Below are positions 35,488-43,613 of a DNA stretch of 64,000 nucleotides, piece by piece. Made by a program: the position numbers and the translations under genes. Each line of letters opens with the position of its first letter. The first letter of the stretch is position 1. A model generated the notes under the pieces. That model saw only the letters and a program-made list of their open reading frames with translations, was not told where the DNA came from and made no database searches. The stretch is from Sulfuriferula sp047300855 (GTDB taxonomy: Bacteria > Pseudomonadota > Gammaproteobacteria > Burkholderiales > Sulfuriferulaceae), in NCBI RefSeq assembly GCF_047300855.1, contig NZ_CP170197.1, positions 2,542,001-2,606,000 on the forward strand. The letters run 5' to 3'.

Positions 35488-36075
35488 CTAAATAGTCAAA
35501 TCCTTTAACAATGAGGTACGTGTCGCCTCGGGCACCGCATCCATATGTGCAGTATAGGCGGGATGGTCTACTCCCATAGCTAGTGCTGCACCAGCCTTGA
35601 GCGATGCGGCCATCCCGGATTGCAGATCAAAGCGCAAAAAATGTACCGAAGAGGTCTTTTCCTCGTTTTCGCGCTCCATATCTTCATCAGCAATAGCGTA
35701 AACACGAGCGTGCCCCGCTACCTGGACATAGACCTTGTCTTCTATCCCTTTGAGCCTGGCGAGCATCACGCGGCGCTCATTCACATCGGGGTATTCGATG
35801 AGCATCGTGGCTTTCCAGTTGTTACCGTCCGGCACCAGCGGAGTATAGGCATTGAGCTCATCCTGAATACCTTCCTCAAGAAAAGTTTTTTCCACTCGCA
35901 ACATTTCCTGAATCTGGTACCGAAGTGTGAGCTCATCCTCGAACATTAATGCCACATTATTGCCCAGTTGAACGCGGCGATTTTTTTTGTGCTCGATGGT
36001 CTGCGCGCGTAGCGCGGGGCGTGCTTTGGCGTAGGCTTCCAGCGTCATCAAGCTGTCTCGGGTAATCTGTCCCAT
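35488..36075 (-). CDS. DUF3501 family protein
   Basis: A 195-residue cytoplasmic protein of the uncharacterised DUF3501 family. ITRDSLMTLEAYAKARPALR is the family N-terminus, and LMFEDELTLRYQIQEMLRVE and DVNERRVMLARLKGIEDKVY follow. No cysteine or membrane segment is seen in the mature frame. The start at 36075 nearly abuts the stop of the EncFtn-like gene (AAAATGAAATG), so the two are co-translated. In other proteobacteria DUF3501 occurs with rubrerythrin and the CCG-domain Fe-S protein, as here, which suggests one pathway of unknown chemistry. Confidence 0.85.
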   Translation of the reverse strand: MGQITRDSLMTLEAYAKARPALRAQTIEHKKNRRVQLGNNVALMFEDELTLRYQIQEMLRVEKTFLEEGIQDELNAYTPLVPDGNNWKATMLIEYPDVNERRVMLARLKGIEDKVYVQVAGHARVYAIADEDMERENEEKTSSVHFLRFDLQSGMAASLKAGAALAMGVDHPAYTAHMDAVPEATRTSLLKDLTI

Positions 36076-36076
36076 T

Positions 36077-36382
36077 TCATTTTTCCTCGTGTGCATGCTG
36101 GCCGGCGATACGGCCTTTTTTAAACAAGGTTTCGCGTAATTCATGATCTAGAGTGGGGTCTTGTCGACGTATCCATTCCAGCACCATCACCGCGTGTTCT
36201 TTTTCCTCGTCCCGATTATGTTCGAGGATAGCTCTAAGTTCTGGGTCGGTGCAGGCATCAACGCGCTGGTTGTACCAGTCGACTGCCTCCAGTTCCTCCA
36301 TCAGCGAGACGATGGCGCGATGCATATCCTGAGTCGCAGCGGACAGTTTGTCGATTGGCTCGTGGTAACCTTCACTGCTCAT
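36077..36382 (-). CDS. EncFtn-like (encapsulated ferritin type) protein without cargo peptide
   Basis: A 101-residue two-helix ferritin-like protein. MEELEAVDWYNQRVDACTD and HNRDEEKEHAVMVLEWIRR match the EncFtn family, which builds ring-shaped decamers and oxidises iron at sites shared between subunits. Glu30, Glu60 and His63 correspond to the ligands Glu32, Glu62 and His65 of the Rhodospirillum protein (recalled numbering). EncFtn is normally packed in an encapsulin shell through a C-terminal peptide. Here the tail FKKGRIAGQHAHEEK lacks such a peptide and no shell gene is near. It lies between the Fe-S protein and DUF3501 genes. Confidence 0.85.
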   Translation of the reverse strand: MSSEGYHEPIDKLSAATQDMHRAIVSLMEELEAVDWYNQRVDACTDPELRAILEHNRDEEKEHAVMVLEWIRRQDPTLDHELRETLFKKGRIAGQHAHEEK

Positions 36383-36394
36383 GTACTCTGCTCC

Positions 36395-37720
36395 TTATAG
36401 TCCGTAGGCGATACGCATCAAGGTGATGGGGTGTGCCTTCTGTGCACGACTCTCACCCATGCCGTGCTGAATGTGGCTTGCGGCAATGGCGCAATCCGAA
36501 CTGATGTAGTCCGGATCGGCAGCTGCCATCTGCTTGAATACCGGGCGGCCGATTTTCACTGCATTCGGGTAAAACTCTGTTTTCACCCCCCATGTACCAT
36601 CATGGCCGGAGCAGCGCTCCACCATGGTAACTTCTGCACCTGCCAGTTTCAGACTGTCGCGGGTCTTATTGCCGATATTCTGCACACGTTGGTGGCAAGG
36701 CACGTGGTAGGCAACCTTGCCCAGCGGCTTGACGAAATCGGTCTTGAGCAAACCATCTGCCTGGCGCGCCATCAAGTACTCGAACGGATCCCACATTGCC
36801 GCCTTCACCGCCTGCACATCTGCGTCATCGGGGAACATCAGCGGCAGTTCCTGTTTATACATCAGCGTGCATGATGGGACGGCGGTGAGAATGGCATAGC
36901 CCTCGCGCGCCAGTTTGGCCAAGTGCGGAATATTCACATTCTTGTGCTTTTCCACGGTTTCCAGATCACCCAGTTCCAGTTTAGGCATCCCGCAGCAGGA
37001 TTCTTTTTCCACCAGCACGCTGGGGATTTCGTTGTGCGCGAGTATTTTCAACAAATCATGACCGATACCTGGTTCGTTATAGTTCACATAACAGGTTGCG
37101 TATATGGCTACTTTGCCTGGCGTCTGCGCGCCCTCACGGCTGGTAAAACTATTGTCGGGATGCGCGGTGCTGCGAAATTTGGCGCTGTCGTATTTCGGCA
37201 ATACCTGATCTCTATGGATACCCAACTGGTCATCCATGAGTTTGCGTGCGGTGGTATTGTTCATTGCCGCATTGACAACCTGCACTACCACCGGGATGGA
37301 AGCCAGCTTTCCCATGGCATCCGTGCTGGAGAGCAGCTTGTCGCGGAATTTTGTGTCACCTTGCTTGAACTTGACCGCCTTGGCACGCAACATGGTGTGA
37401 GGAAAATCCAGGTTCCAGGGATGCGGCGGCACATAGGGGCATTTGGTCATGTAACACAGATCACACAGGTAGCATTGATCGACCACCTTCCAGTAATCCT
37501 GTTTGTTAACGCCATCCACTTCCAGCGTGGACGATTCATCCACCAGATCAAATAACGTCGGGAAGGCCGTACACAACGACACGCAGCGACGGCAGCCATG
37601 GCACAAATCGAATACGCGTTCCATTTCGTGGAACAATGCGGCTTCATTATAAAATTCGGGGTTTTGCCAATCCAGCGGATGTCGGGTAGGAGCTTGTAGA
37701 TTGCCTTCTCGCACGGTCAT
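36395..37720 (-). CDS. CCG-domain / 4Fe-4S iron-sulfur oxidoreductase subunit
   Basis: A 441-residue cytoplasmic protein related to GlpC and HdrB/D. Two 4Fe-4S clusters are bound by CHGCRRCVSLC (Cys40, 43, 46, 50) and CYLCDLCYMTKC (Cys83, 86, 89, 94). Two CCG-like domains follow: CYVNYNEPGIG with ESCCGMPKLE, and HVPCHQRVQ with VERCSGHDGTWG. The second lacks the full CCG (Cys-Ser-Gly). HdrB-like CCG domains bind special catalytic clusters or disulfide intermediates. No flavoprotein subunit is adjacent. Rubrerythrin upstream and EncFtn/DUF3501 downstream suggest a peroxide- or iron-linked electron donor role (inference). Confidence 0.88.
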   Translation of the reverse strand: MTVREGNLQAPTRHPLDWQNPEFYNEAALFHEMERVFDLCHGCRRCVSLCTAFPTLFDLVDESSTLEVDGVNKQDYWKVVDQCYLCDLCYMTKCPYVPPHPWNLDFPHTMLRAKAVKFKQGDTKFRDKLLSSTDAMGKLASIPVVVQVVNAAMNNTTARKLMDDQLGIHRDQVLPKYDSAKFRSTAHPDNSFTSREGAQTPGKVAIYATCYVNYNEPGIGHDLLKILAHNEIPSVLVEKESCCGMPKLELGDLETVEKHKNVNIPHLAKLAREGYAILTAVPSCTLMYKQELPLMFPDDADVQAVKAAMWDPFEYLMARQADGLLKTDFVKPLGKVAYHVPCHQRVQNIGNKTRDSLKLAGAEVTMVERCSGHDGTWGVKTEFYPNAVKIGRPVFKQMAAADPDYISSDCAIAASHIQHGMGESRAQKAHPITLMRIAYGL

Positions 37721-37825
37721 TTTTGTTCTCTGAATGCAAAATGGGATTTAAACCTGCGAGTCGCGGTGAGCATGCAGCCACCACAACCCGCAGTACAATT
37801 GCGCTAATTCGCAATGTCAGACTTT

Positions 37826-38245
37826 TCAGTCTACAAGTGCGTCCAGCGCTTTCTGGAAACGGCCGGCATGCGAACGCTCAGCCTTGGCCAGAGTTTCAAA
37901 CCAGTCGGCGATTTCATCAAAACCTTCTTCACGCGCGGTTTTAGCCATGCCTGGATACATATCTGTGTATTCGTGCGTTTCACCGGCGACTGAGGCTTTC
38001 AGATTGTCGCGGCTAGCGCCGATAGGCAGTCCAGTAGCCGGGTCACCGCAGGCCTCCAGGTACTCCAGATGGCCATGCGCGTGGCCGGTTTCACCTTCGG
38101 CAGTGGAACGGAATACTGCGGCAACGTCATTTTGGCCTTCCACATCCGCTTTTGCTGCAAAATACAGGTAGCGGCGGTTGGCTTGAGACTCACCGGCAAA
38201 TGCTTCTTTCAGACTTGTTTCAGTTTTTGAACCTTTGAGTTGCAT
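37826..38245 (-). CDS. Rubrerythrin without rubredoxin domain
   Basis: A 139-residue ferritin-like di-iron peroxidase. Helix motifs SLKEAFAGESQANRRYLYFA and AEGETGHAHGHLEYLE provide the first half-site, and KTAREEGFDEIADWFETLAK with ERSHAGRFQKAL the second. The C-terminal rubredoxin domain of classical rubrerythrin is missing, so an external electron donor is needed; the Fe-S protein downstream is a candidate. ATG 38245 is chosen because GAGGAGA lies 6 nt upstream. ATG 38251 abuts it. It likely heads the four-gene operon. Confidence 0.92.
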   Translation of the reverse strand: MQLKGSKTETSLKEAFAGESQANRRYLYFAAKADVEGQNDVAAVFRSTAEGETGHAHGHLEYLEACGDPATGLPIGASRDNLKASVAGETHEYTDMYPGMAKTAREEGFDEIADWFETLAKAERSHAGRFQKALDALVD

Positions 38246-38277
38246 GGTCATTCTCCTCGGGTAACGTTCAGGTAACG

Positions 38278-38302
38278 CGAAGCTCTAGGAATACAAGCTT
38301 CG
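38278..38302. promoter_or_regulatory. Inverted repeat in the rubrerythrin leader
   Basis: CGAAGCT (38278-38284) and AGCTTCG (38296-38302) are a perfect 7-bp inverted repeat with an 11-bp spacer, 33 bp before the rubrerythrin start. It could be an operator or an mRNA hairpin at the 5' end. Confidence 0.4.
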
Positions 38303-38305
38303 AAC

Positions 38306-38321
38306 AGATTAGACTAAATCT
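38306..38321. promoter_or_regulatory. AGATT/AATCT operator-like palindrome
   Basis: AGATTAGACTAAATCT has perfect 5-bp outer arms around a 6-bp centre and sits 60-75 bp before the rubrerythrin start, a likely promoter position. It does not match the Fur, PerR or OxyR consensus that I know. Confidence 0.35.
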
Positions 38322-38407
38322 AAACTGTAAACAGAATATAGATCACAACCTGCATTCATGTCAATGTCAAAACCGTGAATTTTGACTGCTTGCCATTAGT
38401 CACCCAT

Positions 38408-38419
38408 TTATGATCATAA
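38408..38419. promoter_or_regulatory. Perfect palindrome upstream of msrB
   Basis: TTATGATCATAA is a perfect 12-bp palindrome 25 bp before the msrB start, a position that would overlap or follow a promoter -10. It is AT-rich like PerR/Fur-type sites, but no regulator can be assigned. Confidence 0.4.
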
Positions 38420-38444
38420 TTCCACTTGGATAAAAGGAATCAAA

Positions 38445-38843
38445 ATGACTGGAAAATCACCTTTGGACGAACAGACTTTACGCGCAAAGCTCACACCCGA
38501 GCAATATCAGATCTGCCGTGAGCATGGCACCGAGCGCGCCTTTACCGGCAAATACTGGAATCTCAAAGATGCGGGCACCTATCGGTGTGCATGCTGCGGT
38601 GAGCCTTTATTCGACGCGGACACCAAATTCGACTCGGGCACCGGTTGGCCAAGCTTCTGGCAACCGATCATCGAATCTGCAGTGGAAACCAGTCCCGACA
38701 ACAGCCTGCTCATGCAGCGCACCGAAGTACATTGCCGTCACTGTGGCAGCCACCTCGGGCACATATTCGAAGACGGTCCGGCACCGACTGGATTGCGTTA
38801 TTGCATCAATTCGGCTTCGCTTGATTTCGAGGCGAAGAAGTAA
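38445..38843 (+). CDS. msrB: Peptide-methionine (R)-S-oxide reductase
   Basis: Repairs the R epimer of methionine sulfoxide in oxidised proteins. It is 132 residues long. Structural zinc is bound by CACC (residues 49-52) and CRHCGSHLGH. The catalytic Cys lies in RYCINSASL. DTKFDSGTGWPSFW is the classical substrate loop. It is divergent from the rubrerythrin operon, so both oxidative-stress units share the 199-bp control region. Confidence 0.96.
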   Translation: MTGKSPLDEQTLRAKLTPEQYQICREHGTERAFTGKYWNLKDAGTYRCACCGEPLFDADTKFDSGTGWPSFWQPIIESAVETSPDNSLLMQRTEVHCRHCGSHLGHIFEDGPAPTGLRYCINSASLDFEAKK

Positions 38844-38898
38844 CTGTGTTCCGGACAATCTGTGCGACCATAACCATAATAACCAGCCGGGGACAGCC

Positions 38899-39597
38899 TT
38901 GTTTAACGCAATCATCACGCACATCCAGCAAGAAACCCCGAGCGTCAAGTCGTTCCGGCTCGATGTAGACACGCCCCCGTTCCACTTTCTCGCCGGCCAA
39001 TGGATAGACCTGTATGTAGAAATTGACGGTGCAATCCAGGTTGGCGGCTATTCGATGACTTCCTCGCCTGTCATCACCGACAGCCTGGAACTGGCCATCA
39101 AAGCCAGCACACGCCACCCGGTCACGCAGTGGCTGCATGAACATGCCAAAATTGGCGACCGTGTGCGCATTTCCAGCGGCCAGGGGGTTTTCGTCTACCA
39201 GCCGGAAATGAGCCAGCGTGTGGTGCTGGTGGGTGCGGGCGTCGGCGTCACGCCGCTTATCAGCATTTTTCGCTATATTGCCGACGCAGTACCCGGCACC
39301 GAAGCCACGCTGGTATATAGCATTCCCAGCCCGGATGAATTCCTGTTCCGCAATGAAATTGAACAACTGATCCGCCTTCATCCCAATCTGCACAGCGTGG
39401 TCACCGTCACCCAGCCAGATAACAACTGGCATGGGCGTACCGGGCGCATGGACTCCAACCTGCTTGAAAGCGCCGGCATGAGTCGCGACACACTCTACTA
39501 CCTGTGCGGGCCGCCGGGCATGGTGGAAGATGTCAGCAGCATCCTGGTCAGCCTTGCCGTGCCCGCCAGCCGCATCATTTTCGAAAAATGGTGGTAG
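38899..39597 (+). CDS. FAD-dependent ferredoxin/NAD(P)H reductase-type oxidoreductase
   Basis: A 232-residue single-unit flavin reductase of the FNR superfamily without a ferredoxin domain. GGYSMTSSP is the RxYS-type FAD motif (here GYS with no Arg), VVLVGAGVGVTPLISIFRYI is the pyridine-nucleotide loop, and YLCGPPGMVEDV with the C-terminal FEKWW is the nicotinamide end. A TTG start at 38899 with GGGGACAG upstream is proposed. No ATG fits the fold. It follows msrB by 55 bp and could supply electrons to it or to another acceptor. Confidence 0.8.
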   Translation: MFNAIITHIQQETPSVKSFRLDVDTPPFHFLAGQWIDLYVEIDGAIQVGGYSMTSSPVITDSLELAIKASTRHPVTQWLHEHAKIGDRVRISSGQGVFVYQPEMSQRVVLVGAGVGVTPLISIFRYIADAVPGTEATLVYSIPSPDEFLFRNEIEQLIRLHPNLHSVVTVTQPDNNWHGRTGRMDSNLLESAGMSRDTLYYLCGPPGMVEDVSSILVSLAVPASRIIFEKWW

Positions 39598-39669
39598 TGC
39601 CATACCATATCTCATTGACGGACAGTACGGCATCATGCAGGCTTGCCCGCATATTTGAGGAGACCCAAC

Positions 39670-40623
39670 ATGAAAATAATTCACGCCTTGTGCCGAGTGT
39701 TCGCGCCACTGTTGTTTCTACCACTGAGCGCTGCGGATGCCGCCGAAAACATGGTTCGCGATTATCCAGCCGAAAAGATTGCGGCGCACACCTATGTCAT
39801 CCATGGCCCGCTGGGCGAGCCTTCGGTCGCCAATCAGGGCTTCATGAACAACCCCGGCTTTGTCATTACGGATAACGGCGTTGTGATCATCGACCCGGGT
39901 TCCAGCCTTGAAGCGGGGCGCATGGTATTGCGCCAGGTACGCAAACTCACCGGCAAGCCCGTCACCCATGTACTTGATACACACATACACGGTGACCACT
40001 GGCTTGGCAACCAGGCCATTCTGGAAGCCTATCCCAAGGCGCAACTGATGGCGCATCCGGAAATGATCCGCAAGGCCCAGGCCGGTGAAGCCGAGGTATG
40101 GACAGGCTTGATGGAACGCCTCACCCAGGGGTATACCAAGGGCACCCGCGCGGTGATTCCCACCGTTGCCGTAACGGAAAACCAGCGCTTCACCACCGGC
40201 GGCATGACTTTCCACATCCTCGCGCCGGAAAATGCGCATAGCAAGACCGACATCATGATTGAAGTGGTTCAGGATGCCGTGGTATTCACTGGCGATAACG
40301 TGCTGAACCAACGCATTGCGCGCCTGGACGATGGCACTTTCAAGGGGAATATCGCCGCCTGTGACCGCGCTATCGCGGTCAAGGCCAAGCGCTATGTGCC
40401 CGGCCACGGCAAAACGGCGGATGCCGCGATGGTGAAAAACTACCGCGATTACATGGCGACGCTCATGGCCGAAGTTCAGCGCCAGTACGACGCAGGCAAG
40501 AGCGATTTTGAGATGAAGGACGCCGTCGCAGCCAAGGTCAGCGCTTACAAGGACTGGTCAGGTTTTAATGAACAACTGGGCAAGCATATCAGCCTGGCGG
40601 TGCTGGAAATCGAATCCATGTAA
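39670..40623 (+). CDS. Periplasmic metallo-beta-lactamase-fold hydrolase (SoxH-like)
   Basis: A 317-residue MBL-fold protein with a Sec signal (VFAPLLFLPLSAADA). The metal-binding motif is THIHGDHW near residue 109. Later ligands appear in HSKTDIMIE (His), FTGDNVLN (Asp) and VPGHGK (His). Such periplasmic MBL proteins occur near Sox and quinoprotein systems, where their substrates are unclear. AGGAGACC before ATG 39670 supports the start. It resembles the product of 58144-59094 in fold and length. Confidence 0.85.
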   Translation: MKIIHALCRVFAPLLFLPLSAADAAENMVRDYPAEKIAAHTYVIHGPLGEPSVANQGFMNNPGFVITDNGVVIIDPGSSLEAGRMVLRQVRKLTGKPVTHVLDTHIHGDHWLGNQAILEAYPKAQLMAHPEMIRKAQAGEAEVWTGLMERLTQGYTKGTRAVIPTVAVTENQRFTTGGMTFHILAPENAHSKTDIMIEVVQDAVVFTGDNVLNQRIARLDDGTFKGNIAACDRAIAVKAKRYVPGHGKTADAAMVKNYRDYMATLMAEVQRQYDAGKSDFEMKDAVAAKVSAYKDWSGFNEQLGKHISLAVLEIESM

Positions 40624-40670
40624 CCATCGGAGAAATGGAGCAGGCCGGATGAGATTGCAAACCGCCAGGA

Positions 40671-40979
40671 CTACACTGTCCACACATTGCCCAGCCTGAC
40701 CGTCTCCACCACGTTGCCCAGCATCAGCACCACGCCGCCGCGGCGGTTATCTCCGGTATCACTGAATTCAAAACGGTAAAAACGCCGCAACGCGACTTGT
40801 CCGCCCGGATGGCGTGCCAAGCGGATAGACGCCACCGCCACGGTGTCATCGAGCAGTTGCACGGCGTCGGCATTGCACGCGCGTTTTGCAGCGGCGATAG
40901 CGGTTTCGCGGGTTTTCAGGCTATCCAGCCAGAACCAGGCAAGCCCGCCCAGGGCAGCCACAACGACCAGTTCAATCAT
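40671..40979 (-). CDS. DUF3301 family membrane-anchored protein
   Basis: A 102-residue protein. One N-terminal helix (ELVVVAALGGLAWFWLDSL) anchors a small cytoplasmic domain. RETAIAAAKRACNADAVQLL, RRFYRFEFSDTGDNRRGG and VLMLGNVVETVRL are DUF3301 signatures. The function is unknown. It is 14 bp downstream of rhlE on the same strand. Confidence 0.85.
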   Translation of the reverse strand: MIELVVVAALGGLAWFWLDSLKTRETAIAAAKRACNADAVQLLDDTVAVASIRLARHPGGQVALRRFYRFEFSDTGDNRRGGVVLMLGNVVETVRLGNVWTV

Positions 40980-40993
40980 GCGCGGAGGGATTG

Positions 40994-42358
40994 TTAACGG
41001 CTCGAATTCACCGGTGGCCGGAACAGCGCGGCGACCTGTTTGCGTCCGGTAGCGGCGGATTCTTTGGCGCGCACGCTGAGCGGGGTGTCGGGCACTTCGA
41101 TGTCCTCGCGTTCGCGCCGGGCCGGAGGGCTGCCTGCCAGCGGCTCGCGCGGGGCTGGTACGGGGCGCTCGCTACGCGCACGCGGTGGCCGCGCCGGTTC
41201 CGGCATGGCACCCAGTTCGGGCTCGAAACCGGGAATGATTTCGGAGGTAATTTTGGTTTTGAGCAGCCGTTCTATATCGGCCAGGTAACGCAACTCGTCT
41301 TCCGCCACCAGCGACAGTGCAATGCCGCTGGCCCCTGCGCGACCGGTGCGACCGATGCGATGCACATAGTCTTCCGCCGCGTGCGGCAGATCGTAATTCA
41401 CCACGCACGGCAGCTGGTCAATATCCAGGCCGCGTGCAGCAACATCGGTCGCTACCAGCACCTGAATCGCACCTTGCTTGAATTGATCCAGCGCTTCCAC
41501 CCGGGCCTGCTGCGTTTTGTCGCCATGAATGGCGTTGGCCGGAATGCCATCCCGGCACAAATGCTGCGCCAGCCGGTTGGCGCCGATCTTGGTGCCGCAG
41601 AACACCAGCACCTGACGCAGCTCGCGGGTTTTGATCAGGTGCGCCAATAGCGCATGCTTGCGCTCCTTGTGCACCGGCACCACGCTTTGCGTGACCGTCT
41701 CGGCGGCTGTATTGCGACCCGCCACCTCGATCAGTTGTGGGTTGTTCATCATGCTGTCGGCGAGCTTCTTGATCTCGCCGGAAAAGGTGGCGGAGAACAT
41801 CATGTTCTGGCGCGCAGCCGGCAGCAAGGCGATGATGCGGCGCAAATCGGGCATGAAACCCATGTCCAGCATGCGATCGGCTTCATCCAGTACCAGCATT
41901 TGCACCTGCGACAGATTGAGCGTTTTGTTTTGCACGTGATCGAGCAGGCGCCCCGGCGTGGCGACCAGAATATCCACACCACTGCGCAGCATATCAATCT
42001 GGGGGTTAATGTTCACGCCACCGTACACCACGGTAATACGCACCGGCAGATATTTGCCATAGCGGTGCACGCTCTCTTCCACCTGCATCGCCAGTTCGCG
42101 CGTGGGGGTGAGGATCAGTGCGCGGATTGGATGACGCGCGGGGGATGGGCTGGAGCTGGCGTAAGGCGCCAGGCGGCTCAATAGCGGCAGGGTAAATCCG
42201 GCGGTCTTGCCTGTGCCGGTTTGCGCGCCGGCCATCACATCGCAGCCGGTGAGCGCCACCGGGATGACCTGCGCCTGTACCGGCGTGGGTTCGGTATAAC
42301 CGCACTCTTCTACAGCGCGGAGTATCTCTGGCACCAGGCCGAGATCGGAAAAAGCCAT
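40994..42358 (-). CDS. rhlE: DEAD-box RNA helicase
   Basis: ATP-dependent RNA helicase of the RhlE type, for ribosome assembly and RNA turnover. It is 454 residues long. Q motif FSDLGL, motif I AQTGTGKT, Ia PTRELAMQ, II DEAD, III SAT, IV VLVFCGTK and VI HRIGRTGRAG are all present. The C-terminal ~75 residues are Arg/Pro-rich (PARPPRARSERPVP), a typical RNA-binding tail. Confidence 0.93.
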   Translation of the reverse strand: MAFSDLGLVPEILRAVEECGYTEPTPVQAQVIPVALTGCDVMAGAQTGTGKTAGFTLPLLSRLAPYASSSPSPARHPIRALILTPTRELAMQVEESVHRYGKYLPVRITVVYGGVNINPQIDMLRSGVDILVATPGRLLDHVQNKTLNLSQVQMLVLDEADRMLDMGFMPDLRRIIALLPAARQNMMFSATFSGEIKKLADSMMNNPQLIEVAGRNTAAETVTQSVVPVHKERKHALLAHLIKTRELRQVLVFCGTKIGANRLAQHLCRDGIPANAIHGDKTQQARVEALDQFKQGAIQVLVATDVAARGLDIDQLPCVVNYDLPHAAEDYVHRIGRTGRAGASGIALSLVAEDELRYLADIERLLKTKITSEIIPGFEPELGAMPEPARPPRARSERPVPAPREPLAGSPPARREREDIEVPDTPLSVRAKESAATGRKQVAALFRPPVNSSR

Positions 42359-42413
42359 GCGTATTGCTCCTGATAAATCAAGCGCTTATTCTACAGCATA
42401 CGCATGCTGTCTG

Positions 42414-43598
42414 TCAGTGCACCACCTGGTTTGCGCGCCCGACCAGAAATAATGCAAGCATGCCCGTCACTGCAAACGCGGCGCCCACGGCACATGCCGC
42501 CAGCCATCCGGCATGTTGCCAGGCATATCCGCCCAGCGCTGAACCTGCCGCGCCGCCCAGAAAATACGTCACCATATACACGGCGTTGAGACGATTGCGT
42601 AAATCGGGATGGAGCGCGTAAATACGCGTCTGGTTGGACAGGTGACTGGCCTGCACGCCGGCGTCCAGCAACACCACACCCAGCGCCAGTCCCAATAGCG
42701 TGGTCCCGGCCAGCCCCATCAGCAGGAACGCGAGCAGCACCAGCAGCAAAGCGCCGCCGTTCAGCAGCGGCGCTGAAACGCGGTCAGCAAGGCGTCCGGC
42801 CAGCGGTGCGACGAGTGCGCCGGTGACGCCGATGAGGCCGAACATCCCCGCCACTTCGCTGCCGTAGTCAGGCGACAGGTGATGCAGATGAAACGCCAGC
42901 GTGGTCCAGAACACGCTGAACGTGGCAAATCCGCACCCTCCCACCAGCGCATGGCGGCGCAGCACCGGCTCGCTGCGCACCAGATGGATCAGCGAAGCCA
43001 GCAGCGCTGTGTAGGCGATCGGCCGGCTGGGCGGCAGGCGCGGCAGGGTGCGTTGCAGCAACACCGCCAGCATCAGCATCACGCCGATGGCCAGCAGATA
43101 TACATCACGCCAGCTGCCTGTATAAGCGCCGATCCAGCCGCTCAAAGTGCGCGACAGCAGGATGCCCACCAGCAGCCCGCTCATCACGATGCCGACAATG
43201 CGTCCGCGCTGCTCGGGCGCTGCCAGATGTGCCGCAAAGGGCACCGCCAGCTGCGGTACCACGCTCACCGCTCCCAGCAGGAAACTCGCCAGCGTCAGCC
43301 AGCCCAGCGTGGGTGCGAACGCCACACCAAACAGCATCAAAACAGCACATAGGGTAGTAACCACAATCAGGCGCCGGCGCTCCAGGCTATCGCCAAGCGG
43401 AACCAGTAGCAGCAAGCCGGTCGCATAGCCTAGCTGGGTTGCGGTTGGCACAATACTCACCGTTGCAGACTGCACGCCAAAGTCGGACGCTATTTCGACC
43501 AGCAAGGGCTGGCTGTAATACAGATTGGCCACTGTGGCGCCTGCCGCTATAGCCAGCAGGCCGACCAGACGAGGTGAAATCGGAGGTGAACTTTGCAT
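42414..43598 (-). CDS. MFS transporter
   Basis: A 394-residue, twelve-helix major facilitator of the drug/metabolite efflux type. The loop 2-3 motif is present as PLGDSLERRRLIV, and its repeat GRLADRVSAPLL appears between helices 8 and 9. It is close to the YnfM/Bcr-like exporters. The substrate is unknown. It stands between rhlE (55 bp) and an MBL gene (15 bp), all on the minus strand. Confidence 0.88.
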   Translation of the reverse strand: MQSSPPISPRLVGLLAIAAGATVANLYYSQPLLVEIASDFGVQSATVSIVPTATQLGYATGLLLLVPLGDSLERRRLIVVTTLCAVLMLFGVAFAPTLGWLTLASFLLGAVSVVPQLAVPFAAHLAAPEQRGRIVGIVMSGLLVGILLSRTLSGWIGAYTGSWRDVYLLAIGVMLMLAVLLQRTLPRLPPSRPIAYTALLASLIHLVRSEPVLRRHALVGGCGFATFSVFWTTLAFHLHHLSPDYGSEVAGMFGLIGVTGALVAPLAGRLADRVSAPLLNGGALLLVLLAFLLMGLAGTTLLGLALGVVLLDAGVQASHLSNQTRIYALHPDLRNRLNAVYMVTYFLGGAAGSALGGYAWQHAGWLAACAVGAAFAVTGMLALFLVGRANQVVH

Positions 43599-43613
43599 CT
43601 GTCCGCCTGCGAA

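Noticed and set aside
35488..36075. DUF3501 protein as a candidate encapsulin shell for the EncFtn-like protein
   Set aside because: Too short (195 residues) and lacks any HK97-fold segment that I can recognise. It matches DUF3501 along its whole length.
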